The position numbers were made by a program, and so were the translations under genes. DNA of 64,000 bases. It comes from Leucaena leucocephala. Taxonomy: Eukaryota; Streptophyta; Magnoliopsida; Fabales; Fabaceae. Below are positions 1 to 12,209 of this stretch, piece by piece. The stretch covers positions 6,185,001 to 6,249,000 of the forward strand of contig CM073562.1 in the NCBI GenBank assembly GCA_037074615.1. Direction: 5' to 3'. Numbering within the stretch: the stretch's first letter is position 1; every line of letters starts with the position of its first letter. Under the pieces are notes generated by a model. It had not been told where the DNA came from. It ran no database searches and saw only the letters and a program-made list of their open reading frames with translations.

Positions 1-236
1 GATTTAATACTAACTCGAACCCGCCAACCCACCAGCTTTTATTTTACAAAAAATATATTTATATATTTTTTCTTAAAAAAATATTTTTCATATGTATTTT
101 TTTTAAAAAAATAATTTATATGTATTAATATTAATTAGATTCAGAATATGATCTGAAATTGTCAAAATATTTATTTCTTTAGCTTTATCACTATCCGTAG
201 ATAAATCTGTCACAAGTAAAATAATAATAAAATAAA

Positions 237-257
237 ATATATATATATATATATATA
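237..257. repeat. (AT)n microsatellite
   Basis: Uninterrupted AT dinucleotide run of 21 bp. Confidence 0.9.
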
Positions 258-1458
258 AAGAAATGACTCAATAAGATAAAGTTAGTATAAATGAAGTATA
301 ATATAAACTTTAACTTGCCTAAGACTTTAAAATTAATAAAGTATAATATAAATTAAAAAAAAAGTGGGTTAACCCACCAACCCGCCACGGGTGTAGGTTT
401 GGTGGGTACAAGTCAAAAAGATCCGTACTAAAATGGGTTGCTAATTTAGCAACTCAATCTACCAATAGGTCTAACCTAAATTTCCAGCTCTAAGTCATAG
501 TTTAAATTTATTGATTTAATATTTTTTAGTAGTGTAGTTAATCATGTTAAATTTAAATAAATATATACTTTTTAAATTTAAAAATATACTTTTTAAATTT
601 AAAAAATTAAAATAAAATTTGATTCAAATATAAAAAAACTAAAAATTAGACTTTACTTATAAATAAAGAAAGAAGAGCTTTTTCTTTTTAATTTTAAAAT
701 ACATTTTTCTTGTATTTTTTATTATTAAATATTGTGCTTGTTTTATTTTCTTTTTTAGAAGTTTGTTCGAATCTGTTTGAGACAATATAGTAGAACTCCT
801 AGGATATGTTTGATCAATTACATGCGGCAGGTGGGTTTAAATTAGTTTTTTTAAAAAAAATAAAAAAATGAAATTATTTTAAAAAGGAATAATTTTAAAA
901 AAATAAAAGTTTTGGACTTTTCCCCCTCCAAATTATAGTTTTTAATGTAAAAATAATTTTTAAAAAACAATCAGTTGTCTAACATTTCTTTTTTGAAATC
1001 ATGATTTTAAAAGTCAAAAAATATTCTTTTTCATATTTACCCAGACAATAATGTATTCTTCAAGGCACTATTCTATTTTACAAAATAGAATAGTACATAA
1101 AACTAAAGAAAAATGTCAAAATACAACGCAACTCTTAATTATATAATTCTACACACCATCAACGTACAACAATAGTAGTGAATTTGTAATTAATTGACCT
1201 TCAAATCGGATGGAGGGCAGATATGTGGTTCGAATTCCAACTTGGGAATTACAGATCTGTAATTAATGATGTGCTGTAATATTAAAACAAAGAAAAAGGG
1301 GGATAATCCTATTTTTTTAAAAAATAAACAAAGCTATTATAAGATATATACATGATAAATATAAGTGGACTCATTAATTGTTGTTTCCCAAAAAATCCTT
1401 TAAAATTGTTGTACATCTTTTTATACAAGATTGATACGTCCTAAATGAAAGAAAATTA

Positions 1459-1482
1459 ATATATATATATATATATATATAT
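1459..1482. repeat. (AT)n microsatellite
   Basis: AT dinucleotide run of about 24 bp. Confidence 0.9.
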
Positions 1483-1572
1483 TAAGATTAAATCCTGAAC
1501 ACTTCTTGAGTATAATAAACTTTAATGAGAATGGTATGAAAGTAGTATTGTGATAGTATTTAACACTTCTTT

Positions 1573-2041
1573 AAACCTTATTTGATATGAGTAATTTAGA
1601 AGGAGGGAATGGGAGAGATTTTACTCCCCTCCCTTATTTGGCTTATTAAAACATTTAGGAGTGGAGGAAAAAATTTTAAAATTTTCTCTCCCCTCCCCAA
1701 CTTTACCTCTCCTCCAAATTTGGGAGAATTTGGAGGGGAGATATAATATTATTATTTTATAATATTAATATACTTATAATTTTTGTAATATATTAATATT
1801 ATCCTTATATTATATTTTATTAAAATATTTTATAAAATAATATAAATTAAATTTGTTTATATAAAAATATTTTTTCTCTATTTTTTTAACCAAACAAGAT
1901 AATATGAAAATTCTTCCCCTCCTCTCCCCTAATATTAATCCAAACAAGGTAATAATAAAATTTCTCTATTTCCCTTCCTTCATTTTTCCTCTATTAAAAT
2001 TTCTCTCTTTTCCTTCTCTCTGTTAAGCCAAATATACCCTA
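1573..2041. mobile_element. MITE-like element with GGAGGGAA-rich inverted ends
   Basis: The left end reads ATTTGATATG then GAAGGAGGGAATGGGAGAG. The right end read on the other strand gives ATATTTGGCT then GAAGGAAAAGAGAGAAATTT, an imperfect inverted repeat. The interior is AT-rich with more GGGAGG/CCCTCC blocks. There is no coding capacity. The ends resemble those of the element at 28930-29472. Target duplication was not resolved. Confidence 0.5.
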
Positions 2042-2809
2042 GTCAAAATATCTACGAGATGATTTTGATCTCTATATGTGTTGAATTCGTAGTGTCTAAG
2101 CTAGATTCATAAGACACTAATAAACTATACCTATCTCTGGATATGTGGTGGATTAAAACCGTTGTACATTTTGGCTACACTTTTCATTCCCTTTTGTATT
2201 GATTATTGAGAGTCCATTCATATAATTTCTCTTTCTCTTTCTATAAATTGCATACTTCTTCATGTTCTTTCTTTATCTCTTCCTATAAACCGTTCGTGTT
2301 CATTTTTCTATTATCTTTCTCTATCTCTTTTTCACTTCCCTTTCATGGAGTTTGTTCAAATTTTACACAAATATGGAGCCAAAATAAGATTATTTGAAAG
2401 AGAGATGAAAGACGAGGAGTTGAAAATTTGTGTTCTCATCCTTTATTATATTCTTGCCTTCCCTTGGATGTAGGAGTTGGACGTTGGACAAAGAGGAGAC
2501 AGCTTTGTAAATGCATGATAGCAAGAGGAGAGGGTTGAGAGACTACACAGCATATCTGTAAAGTAATCTTTTTTTACTTTTAAATCTACATCATCTAAAG
2601 ATGGGTAAAGTTGAAAAAAATAATTTAGAATAAATTAAATGACATAACTATCACTCCTTGGTCCAAGAGAATTAGTTAATAATGCCCAATAATAAAGACT
2701 AGAGTTGAGTAATTGCTTAAGTTAACATGAAAATTCACTATTGTTAATTTTCAATTTCCAAACTTCACTTGCCCTAGGAGTATACTTGTAAATATCCTAA
2801 TGTAATTAT
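2042..2809. other. Intergenic, nothing identified
   Basis: AT-rich sequence with a C/T-rich patch at 2215-2345. An open frame there (63 codons) begins at a TTG and shows no family resemblance, so it is not called as a gene. Confidence 0.5.
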
Positions 2810-4661
2810 TATTAGACTCCATATTTTGATGATGATAAATGATTTTGATAATGTATTTTAAAACTGTTTTGCAACAGCTTATTTTTTGTTAAACTTATTG
2901 ATAAGAGTATTTATTGATAAGCTATTCCATAAATAAAAAGAAATTTTGTTAGAAAAAACTGTTTTATAAAAGAAATTTTTTGAATACTTATTCATTAAAA
3001 GTACTTATCGATAAAGATTTTGATAAATATTTTTTAAATTTAGTTTTCAAAACTTATGAAAAACTATTTTTTAAAATGAACTTATCAAAGTATTAATAGA
3101 TAAAGACATTAGGAAAACTTAGTTTGAGAAGTCTATGAAATATATTTTCCAAATGGTATTTATCAAAGCATTAATTAATAAATATATAAAGGCATTTATC
3201 ACTAAGTGAAAACTTAGTTTCAAAAGTCTTGTGAAATACGTTTCAAAAGGCATTTATTGAAGCATAAAGGCATTTATCGATACAGATTTTGATATATCAG
3301 TAAGTTAAATATGGCATCAAGTTGGTACTGCATTTTGTGGTGACATTTGTAGTAGTTACAACTGCTACAAATATAGAGCCAAGTTGGATCATTCAGTTTT
3401 CTGAAACTATTAAAGATTTAATGAATGATCCTTTGAAAAATGATCTTATGACTTACTTTGATAAATAATCCTATGAAATCTTGTTTATAAATATATTACA
3501 TAGAATTTGAGAAAAGATTAAACATCAAAGAAAGTTTAAAAGTCTGTTCTTCAGGCATTTGTCAATAAACTATTCGGTAAGCATATTTATCGAAGAATAC
3601 TTAGATAAAATGACTATATTGTTAATATTTTGAAAAGAAATATTCCAATAAGTTTGAACAAAGTATTGGCTAGCCAATGATATTTTTCTAAAGACATTTT
3701 TAAGGCTAGTTATCAAAGTATAATTCGATAAGAATGAATTTGTTTCAATACAAAATGTTTGATATTTATCGAAACTCTTTTCGATAAGACATCTTTTCGA
3801 TAAATACAACTTATTTTTAAAAAGATTTTTCAACTAGACTTTGATGTTTCAATCCAAAATATTATGAAATAATTTATCTCTGCTTAAATTCTTTATATAA
3901 CATATTTCTATATCAATTGCATGCAGAAACAAAGATCAAATGAACAAATTCATCAATGTGTAAAATATGTCTGAATGCATTGTTTCAGCAACCAATGGCT
4001 ATATTCTTCAACGGCTACTTCAATAAGTTTAACGAATCTAATGTATATTCAAAACGAATCAACTATAAAAGAAGCCAGAGAAATGCTGAAGTTAAGATGT
4101 CCGACGAAGCACAACAAACATGAATGAACCATGCTATTAAATCATTCATTACTATGTCCATGGCTACCCTGTTCTACTATGCTTCTCATTCTCTGAACAG
4201 AGCATATTTTATTCTTTAAGAGAAAAACATAGAGAGTGTGATCTTTAGTGTTCATCATCATCACTCTTTTAGAGAGAGCTAGAAACCTTTCATTCTTTAT
4301 CTGAGATACTCCAAAGTAGGACTCTTAAATAGGATTGTAACCTTATGGGAAGTAAGAAGGAGTAACAAATAGGCAATTTCTTGTACTAAGGTACCAAAAG
4401 CTCGTGAATCTTGACGAATAGTGGAACACTTAGAGGATTTATAAGAACTAGACGTAGGTCAAGTGAGTAAACTGAACTAGTATAAATCGTTTGTATACAT
4501 CTTCTCTCCTCTCATCGGTGATATCTTTCTAAACTCAATCTTCATTTTACAATTGAAGTTTAAAATTTTCAATATCACACAATTAACTCCGCTCGCTGGT
4601 AAAACAGTCATTCTAACTGTTGTTAATTTACTTAAGTTAACTTGTAATATATACACTAACA
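2810..4661 (+). mobile_element. Solo LTR, Sirevirus-like Copia family
   Basis: The left end TATTAGACTCCATATTTTGA resembles the LTR start of the Copia element at 42175-59543 (TGTTAGAATCC and TTTTGATAATG on its strand). The right end is ACTAACA. Flanking pentamers are ATTAT (2805-2809) and ATTCT (4662-4666), a 4/5 target-duplication match. A TATA box (TATAAAA, 4064-4070) sits where a promoter is expected. A downstream motif near 4440-4520 (GACGTAGGTCAAGTG, then TCATCGGTGATAT) is shared with the nested Copia LTRs. The upstream half is full of TTATCGATAA-like palindromes. No internal retrotransposon genes are adjacent, hence solo LTR. Short open frames inside it (3570-3833 and 4477-4662, minus) are not genes. 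Confidence 0.65.
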
Positions 4662-4731
4662 ATTCTTGTTAATGAGAATGCATAAATGAATTGTCATTAA
4701 TGGATCCCATACAGCCACAAATTCATGAAAT

Positions 4732-5697
4732 CATTACTAGAAAAATGCTTATAACATCGGTTAAAAGTGGTCTTTCATGGCGATTTTGGGAGTGCCGTGA
4801 ATTCCACCACTGTTGTAAGTGTACATTTTAACATCAGTTGTATAACGGCCATTAAAGGTAACATTTCATAGCAATTTTTTAAAAATCGCCATTAATTGCT
4901 TTTTTTTTCTTTCCTCAGCCTACACCCACCATCTGCCACCTCGATCACACTCATCAAAAGCATCAGATCAGATCTTGAGAGAAAAAGTCAAAGATCTAGT
5001 GAAGAAACTAAAAATCCATGAGCTTCTTCCATTAAAGCTCTTCAATCTCCTTCCAACAAGATCCATCTGGTGACACCCACTATTAGCCACCACAGTCAAC
5101 CTCGCTAAAAAGTTTTAAGATTTGGCAAAAAAGTTGAAGATATGGAAAAAAAAGTTATAGATCTGACAAAAATGTTGAATGTTTATAAAGCTTTTGCTAT
5201 TAAAGCTTTTCAAACTCCTAATGTATTACAATTTATAAATAACAAATGAAGAAGGACCATGGTTAGTTTTTGTTATATGATGTATTACAGTTTATAAAAT
5301 GAGCAAAAAGCAAAAAAAAGAGCAAATGAAGAAATTAATGGTGACTTATGACTTTTATTATGGAGAACGATGATAGAGATGATGTAGAACAATATTAACG
5401 ACTGAGATGGGCATCAAAACTAAGGGAACAATGCCAGAAAATAACCTTCGTCAAAGTCTATCGTGATGGGGAAGAGAAATGAGACAACATACGACTGTGA
5501 AAAGTGAAACTGAAACTGAAATTGGGTCTAAGGTTTTTAAATTTTGTAAGAACTTTTTATGACTTTTTTATAAAAACTACTGTAAAAAATCCTACTTGAT
5601 GACTTTTAATTGTAATTTTTATAGTTTTTAAAACTGAACTTATTTACAAAAATAACATCGCCTTTATCTTCACTACGATTTTTTTTTCTTATAATCA
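4732..5697. mobile_element. Non-autonomous CACTA-like element
   Basis: The left end CATTACTAGAAAAATGC resembles CACTA(G)AAAAA termini. The right end read inward is GTGATTATAAGAAAAA. Subterminal copies of AACATCG and AATCGCC occur at both ends (near 4755, 4885 and 5653). The interior has no transposase. Termini are degenerate and no 3-bp target duplication is clear. Confidence 0.4.
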
Positions 5698-7088
5698 CTA
5701 TGAAGTAGCGCCGTACTAAGTGGTTAAAAAGAAAAACTATGCATAAAGATATACCATATTACATGTATTCAATACACATAAATTAGAATTCTAAACCTTG
5801 CTAACAAATCTCCTACATTACAAACACAATCATTCTATAACACCATTCATATGTAGACTATCCCTATAGAAATCACCTTCAATATGATTCTCTATCCGTC
5901 TCTTTTCCATCATTAAAGAACACCATTAATTTAATACCCTTTAATATGCTCCAAATTCGAATCTTGAGAAGATGTAAAAACTCTTTAATACACTTCACAC
6001 ATTAAAAAGGATTAGTCTCAGTCCTAAAGTAATTTGGAATAACAGTATCTCATGATTCATGAATAAGCCAGCCCGTGATCCTAAGCTACATGACATATAT
6101 CACTAACAACTGACAACCCAACAAATAGAACAGGAGTGAGGAAGATTAAAAAAGCTCAAACAAATTGTGGGTCATTTATTTCATAGCAACTATCATCATC
6201 GATATCCTTGTGCAATAGGAACTAGTCATTGTTTCAAATTAATATAGAGTTAATGACATACTTCTGCAGCACTCTTCAGATTTGCTGAGTCTAATGCCTT
6301 TGGATTTCCTCTTTCTTTACATTAATTTTTTTGATCATGAGTCTAATTTATGAACAAGCACATCCCAAAGAAATCTCTAAAATTAAACATCATTAAAGAA
6401 AGAAGCACCAGAAAAACCACAAGCAGCTAGCATAAAAGTTCTTGAAATTTTTGGGCAAAAAAATTTATTAGTTATTAAGAAAATTACTGTCCCTTCATAC
6501 TCCATTTGGTCCTATTTTTTCATATATCCATATTTTTCATGTCAATTAAGAAAATTATCCAATTATTTATTCAAAAACATCCTATTATTCAAATTATATC
6601 CCTATTAATTAAAGGGAGACATCATAATGGCTTCTCAAATTATAAGGAACTTGTTCAAATTATCAGGATAAAAATGAAACATCATTTAATATTTTACTAG
6701 ATACCTTATTATCTAGACCACTCTTACTTTTAGAATGAACTTTACAAAAGGTTACCTAAAGCTAACAAAGATTACTTTAATTGTTAAGGAGTTAACTCAT
6801 AACCTATATAACCGTTAGTTTAAATTTTATTGTCAATAGGAAGACCTTGTTGATTAATAATATATAAATATATTTGTAAATACTCTTTGTATCTAGAGAT
6901 ATTTTATAGCCCTAGTGAACCCCTGGGGCCAACTCATCCAAAAGTTTCTTTATAAAAGAAAAAGGGTTACCTAAGGGAGTGAAAATGCAACATTTTATTA
7001 GTGAATAGAACAAAATTGAGAATTTCAGATGCCTTAGCAAAAGGATGTTTGACAAACTCTTCCTTTTAGATATGTGTAAGTCTCGTTA
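5698..7088. other. Intergenic, nothing firmly identified
   Basis: AT-rich. One short minus-strand segment near 6230-6340 can be read as GNPKALDSANLKSAAEVC, which looks protein-like. It is too short and unsupported by splice structure to call. An open frame at 6506-6700 (+) has low-complexity composition and no recognisable domain. Confidence 0.4.
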
Positions 7089-8350
7089 CACAAAAAAAAA
7101 AGTTATTATATAGCAGTTTATTTTTTATCTTCATAGTGGTTTAAACCACTGAAACAATATTTTGTAACAGTTTATATAGTAGTTACAAAATCATGTGCTA
7201 TAAACAGTGTTATAGCGGTTAAGAAAAACTGCTATTTATAATTGTCAAAACGCTACAAATATTTATAGCGATTTAAAAAAACATTTGTAATAGTTTAAAA
7301 ATCGCTACTAACTTCAAGCTGGAAACAAAAAATTTTAGCGTGGCACGAAAATTTGTAGTGGTTATGTAACCACTACAAATATTCCAAATTTTATATAAAA
7401 AAAATAATATTCCATTTTAATAGTATGTATATATATGTATAAATAATTTATTAAATTTGATAGGTTAAAGTTTTATTATGATAATTAAGTATATTATTTA
7501 GTTATACTATGTTATATATCCATTTTAATAGTATGTATATATATATATATATATGTATAGATAATTTATTAAATTTGATAGGTTAAAGTTTTATTATGAT
7601 AATTAAGTATATTATTTAGTTGTACTATGTTATATAATTTGATATATTTTATTGGATGAGATATAATTAAGATAAAGAAAGTGTACAAGTTGATATTAGG
7701 TAGCTTGAAAGTTATGGAAGTAGATAAAAAATTGTGTACAAGATAGTTGGAAAGTGAAGAAAGTATAGAAAATAGATATAGATTTAATTGAAAATATCAA
7801 CTAATTTCTGTAAAAATGACTTGAAAACAAAATAATACACATGTTAATAAATAATAAGTATAGAAAGCTAGAAAAAATGAATTTATAAATTCAAATGATC
7901 TTAGCACCATATGAAGAAAGAACTAAATAAAGGAAAGATGAAAAAAAAAGTAGAAGGAGGAGGAAGAAGAGAGGAATGACCAAGAGTAAGAATTAGAGGA
8001 GTGGAGATATTTGTAAATACCTAGTAGAATTTGAACTGATTTTGTAAACATTTATAGCTGTTTAAAATCGCTATAAATGTATATGAGGAAAATTTAAATT
8101 TCATATTTGAAACTTTGTAGCATTTTTGTGGTTTATAATGCTTATAAAAGGAAAATTTAAATTTTATATTTGAAAATTTGTAATAGTTTTATAGACATAC
8201 AAATGTATCCTAGTGAGTTCGCGCATAAGAGGAAAATTGAATTTCATATTTAAAATTTTGTAATAATTTTATAGATATTTATAGTAATTTATAAATATAA
8301 ATTTTACAGTAATTTTGTAGATATTTGTAACGATTCATAACTTTTGTAAA
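7089..8350. mobile_element. Non-autonomous CACTA-type element with subterminal palindromes
   Basis: Both sides carry diverged copies of the palindromic unit TTTGTAGCGGTT...AACCGCTACAAA (for example 7343-7380, a near-perfect hairpin; 7200-7320; 8035-8075; 8250-8345). The same unit forms the subterminal arrays at 40571-40925 and 60800-61357. The left end CACAAAAAAAAAAGTTAT (7089) is close to the CACTAAAAAAATTG terminus at 61357. The right terminus is not clear. No transposase is inside. Confidence 0.6.
7412..7635. repeat. Tandem duplication, about 110 bp, two copies
   Basis: Copy 1 is 7412-7519 and copy 2 is 7520 to about 7635. Both start CCATTTTAATAGTATGTATA and are nearly identical apart from TA-run length and single-base changes (for example TTATACTATG versus TTGTACTATG). 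The TA run in copy 2 is longer. The duplication lies inside the CACTA-like element. Confidence 0.92.
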
Positions 8351-9226
8351 AAAAATTCACTCTTCCCGTATTCTGCGTGAAGTTTTTGGTACATAGTTCC
8401 CCATTAGTTGATTTTTATTTCTCCGAGCATTAGCCCTCATTTATACTTAAAACAATAATATACTCTTGTCTATAATACGAGTCTCGTTTAACTAACTTAT
8501 GTGGACAATAAATATTAGTTAAAATGTATTTATAACATTAAATATGTAAAATTTGTAAAGCTTTCCACATATATCCCTGACAAAATTCAATTCTACGTTA
8601 ATTATAAAAAATTAATTACTTATAAAATTTAATTGCATCAAAGAGCAAAATAGGGAAATAACTATTAAATACTGTAAAACTAGACTTATATTTTGGACTT
8701 CGACCAGTTGGGAGAGAACGGACTTATATTATAGAATGGAGGAATATGAAAAAGTTGAATTAGGCTTGGGCTTATCTCTTTGGGAACAATGAACAATATT
8801 GGGCTAATTAGTAAATCTATGAAAGTTGGTCAAAGAGTTTCAGTTTCGCACTTTGCTTCAATGGACCGTGGAAAAATAATAGAGGGTATTCAGAACTATA
8901 CTGCGGAGATCCTATTTTATGATAAAGATAAGACTTTTACATAGAGCATTCTATTTCATATTTAGTAATCTACTTGGACCGGTACTCCTCCTTTTCAATC
9001 TTATTCTTGCAAACGAATAATAGAATAATAGAAATTAGGGGCTTATTTAAACTAGCATTGACAATATTAAAAAGTTACTTTCAGAGAGTTCAAATATAAA
9101 AATAAAAAGTCAAAATCCAAAATCGAGAAGTGAGAAAAAAATTACTTCAACCTTAAAGTAGCTTTTAGACGAAAGATCAATTATCCCTTCTAAACATCAT
9201 TTTTCATTTAACTTGAGTTTAAAGTA
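8351..9226. other. Intergenic, nothing identified
   Basis: AT-rich with no coding frame, no RNA gene and no repeat ends that I can define. Confidence 0.5.
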
Positions 9227-9470
9227 TTTTTTTTATACAAAAATTTTTAGAAAAGAGTTAACCTCACCAATAATCTAAGGATATAGCGAAATCTCTCTTC
9301 TTCCTAGATCACATCAATATCGGATAGAGCGAGTCATCTATTACCTCAGGCGTAAACCTAGGCACTCAAAAATTAAAATATTTTCCCAAGAGCTGTAATT
9401 AAAATTATAATAAAGTGATACTACCTAAAGATCAAATGTATCACCCTTTCACTAGTTGAACGACGATAGG
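9227..9470 (-). mobile_element. tRNA-derived SINE, copy 1
   Basis: Minus-oriented copy of the SINE best seen at 35486-35757. It starts on the plus strand with a T-run and TATACAAAAATTTTTAGAAA and shares the internal string GGCGTAAACCTAGGCACTC. It ends with the region of the family 5' head near 9451-9470. It is diverged, and a convincing target duplication is not visible. Confidence 0.7.
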
Positions 9471-10010
9471 TTTATATATCTAGAAGTCATTTTGGGATGG
9501 CTCCAACACCATCCCAAACAAAGGTTGTGGCAAGTCAAAGAACAAACTTATGGGCGCAATTAGAAGTCAACACTCAATGCATAAAGTCTAAGCTTAGTTT
9601 TTTTTTTATTTATTTATTGAAGGTTATCCCTATTCTTTTGAGGCTTATAGTATAATAGTTTTTCATATCTTTCAACAAATGTACTTATTAGCATTTAAAT
9701 TTATATTTTTCTCATTATAGAGGTTAGATCATTTACCATCTCAATCAACAACTTATTAATTTCAGTTTATTTAATTTTGGAGTTTTTTATATAAAAAGAT
9801 TTAAGTAAGTTTGGTCACAGGGCCTTATTAGGGCCAGGCATATCTTTAGGTTCAAAAACTATTTATAGAGGTACTTATAAATTATCCACTAACAAAATTT
9901 TTATATTATCAATGAGATTTGAACTCACGATTTTGTGAGATGTAGGCTAACGCCTTACCAATTAGACTAACCTTTGTTGGCATATTGAAGTATTTTTTTT
10001 GTAGAAAACA

Positions 10011-10021
10011 TGTAATATCCC
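10011..10021 (+). other. LTR-start-like motif TGTAATATCCC
   Basis: Identical 11-mer to the start of the solo LTR at 53604. The sequence after it does not obviously continue the same LTR. A TATAAATAGG string lies at about 11105-11115. This may be a related, older LTR whose right end I cannot place. Confidence 0.3.
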
Positions 10022-10319
10022 ATATTCGATAACTTAAAGATTAATCTTCTTGAGGCATAGAGGTCATTAAAGTAGATTTTATTTCTCATAATAAAATATT
10101 TTTCTATATATATGCATTGGTTCAAATTCAATATATTATGTTTAAGGGTACAGTCATCTCCCAGTTGTAACAGGCTTTGATAGTGGCATATTGGTTTGTA
10201 GGTGGCATCCTGGAGTTAGTGAAGCCATTTTTTTTTGGTTACAAACAAAGAGAGTTAGTGAAGGTATTTTTTTGTTACAAACAAACAGTTGTTTTTGGTA
10301 TATACAAACAAAGAGAGTT

Positions 10320-10506
10320 TTTTTTTTATACAAAAATTTTTGGAAAGGGGTTGGGCTCACCCACGATCTAAGGGCAGGGCGCAGTCTCCCTTCCTCTTAG
10401 GCGATACCAATATTAGACAGGGTGAGCCTTCTATTACCCTCAGGCGTAAACCTAAGCACCCAAGAGCTAGAATGCCTCCCCAAACGCCGTGACTGGAATC
10501 ATAAAT
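10320..10506 (-). mobile_element. tRNA-derived SINE, copy 2 (5'-truncated)
   Basis: Flanked by a perfect 10-bp target duplication AAAGAGAGTT (10310-10319 and 10507-10516). The plus strand starts with a T-run (the SINE's A tail reversed) and includes TCACCCACGATCTAAGGGC and GGCGTAAACCTAAGCACCC, shared with the other copies. The 5' head with the pol III boxes is missing. Several short open frames across it are chance. Confidence 0.88.
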
Positions 10507-10516
10507 AAAGAGAGTT

Positions 10517-11769
10517 AGTGAAGCCATTAAAGAAACAAAGAGGGCTGTGAGCTCAAGCCCACTAAAGAAGAAAAATCATGACAGTCCATCTCCATAGGCC
10601 GAAAGTGTGTTTGGGGAAAAGAAGCTAGACATTAGACCCAAGATCTTACCACCATCGCACAAGAGGAAACGAGAAAGCAGAGCACATCTTGTGGTAAGGG
10701 TCCACTGGACTTGGATTTGATTAATCCAAAAAAATTTAATATATATAGTAAAAAATATACCCATATTTCATAAGAATATAAATTTAATTCTTGCCTTTTG
10801 ATACGTGATCTCATAAGTTTCCTATAAACATTTTTTAAACCTTAAAATTATATTTTTTTATAACAAAAAACACATTTAACATTTAACAATGTCTTAAATA
10901 TTATTATCTTCAATAAGAGAATATATGTACATCAATAAAAAAAGACATTATTTTAAAAAAAACAGAACCAATTGGGCTTTTAAGAGTGGATTAGAATAGA
11001 ATTAGACACTCCCTCTAGCCACGACTCCCTTTTTCTTCCACTTCATTCTTTTTTTTTTTTCTTTTTTGCCTCAATTAGAGGGGCATATGTTAATGATATG
11101 AAATTATAAATAGGATCAAATTTATAATATCTGAGTTCACATGCAGCCACAAAGCCGTTGGCCCTTCCACCATCATTCATCATCGTATTACATATACCAT
11201 CAAGGACCTACACACTACCATCATATTCATTATCTTCTTCACCTCATCTCCCTCACGCTCACTAAGCCCCACCACATCACCCAAATAATCTCTAGTTTCA
11301 TTCATTATTCATGAGCTTTAAACTTGGAGGAATGGTGTATTTGATGAAAGCTTGAGCTAGCTTAGGAGACAACTTGTGATAAGAACGGAGAAAGTTAGAG
11401 CCTTAGGACTTGCATTTGAAAAATCATAGAAGAGTGATTTCTTTTCATTTATCTCTTTAGTTCAAGAGATTTAGATTTATTTATTTTTAAGTGATTATCT
11501 AATTGCCAATTGGATTGAGAATTGAGTGCTCATTGTTGATTTAATTGTTAATGTGATGTATGTTGCAAATTTTGATTATTCCTCTTTATTATTCAATTGA
11601 ATTGGTAAATTACCTTAGTGTTCAATTAGATATTTCTAAGCACAATTTCCAAAATTAATTTAAATTAATTACCATTAGTTTAAATGGGTTAAATCAGCTT
11701 GATTTATAGTTTAACACTTGGACCATTACACGTTTTCATGGATTAACTAATAGGTCACTTGTACTTGAT
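10517..11769. other. Intergenic, possible old LTR remnant
   Basis: Includes a C-rich stretch (11140-11300) after a TATAAATAGG string, an arrangement seen in LTR promoters. No coding domain can be read. Short open frames at 10576-10814 have no family match. Confidence 0.35.
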
Positions 11770-11966
11770 GAATACTATTTTATTGTGGTTCCAGTTGCAG
11801 CGTTTGTGGAGATATCTTAACTCCTATATACTTATATTTACGTCTGAGGTAATATACTACTCGCAATGCCCAATATTAGTATCATTTAAGAGAAAATAAG
11901 ACTCATCATATCCTTGATCATGGGTGAGTTCAATATTTTTCTATAAAAAAAATTGTACAAAAAAAA
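11770..11966 (+). mobile_element. tRNA-derived SINE, copy 3 (old, 5'-truncated)
   Basis: Plus-oriented and aligns with 35570-35757 and 36290-36486: AATACTATTTTATTGTGGTT, then GATCATGGGTGAGTTC, ending TTGTACAAAAAAAA. It is the most diverged plus copy. Flanks (GTCACTTGTACTTGA and GTCATTATCCTTGAG) may be a decayed target duplication. Confidence 0.75.
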
Positions 11967-12200
11967 TGTCATTATCCTTGAGAGTTTCCTATGTTTCAAT
12001 TAGGGAATTAAAATTATTAATTCCACTCTTTTATAATTTCCCCTTTGGAATAACTAATTTAATTGGGTTAAAAAAAGTTAACTCCATGTGAACTCTTAAG
12101 TTATCCCTTTCAACCAAATCTTTCTTAGTTTTAATATATTAATATGCTTGGTTACTTAACTACTTTCTTGATTTAGTATTTTAATTTTCCCTTCCATCAA

Positions 12201-12209
12201 CCCCCCCCC
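12201..12209. repeat. Poly-C run (9 C)
   Basis: A homopolymer of nine C, unusual in this AT-rich background. Confidence 0.9.

Larger units (their letters stand above)
1..1572. repeat. AT-rich DNA with inverted ACCC-rich motifs
   Basis: No gene is visible. Two related CCCACC/CCCGCC-rich motifs occur at 18-34 and 371-387. The second adjoins the perfect 14-bp palindrome GTGGGTTAACCCAC (364-377). Such CCCGCC/CCCACC arrays occur inside plant hAT-type non-autonomous elements, so this may be one cut by the window edge. Family assignment is a guess. Confidence 0.3.

Noticed and set aside
1191..1290. B-box-like GGTTCGAATTCC suggesting a tRNA or SINE head
   Set aside because: No partner A box at a fitting distance, no tail and no target duplication.
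6230..6340. Minus-strand peptide GNPKALDSANLKSAAEVC as a host exon
   Set aside because: Too short, no neighbouring exon found and no clear splice sites. Noted in the intergenic entry only.
10154..10492. Cluster of overlapping short frames on both strands
   Set aside because: They cross a SINE insertion and a simple AAAGAGAGTT-rich repeat. No domain.
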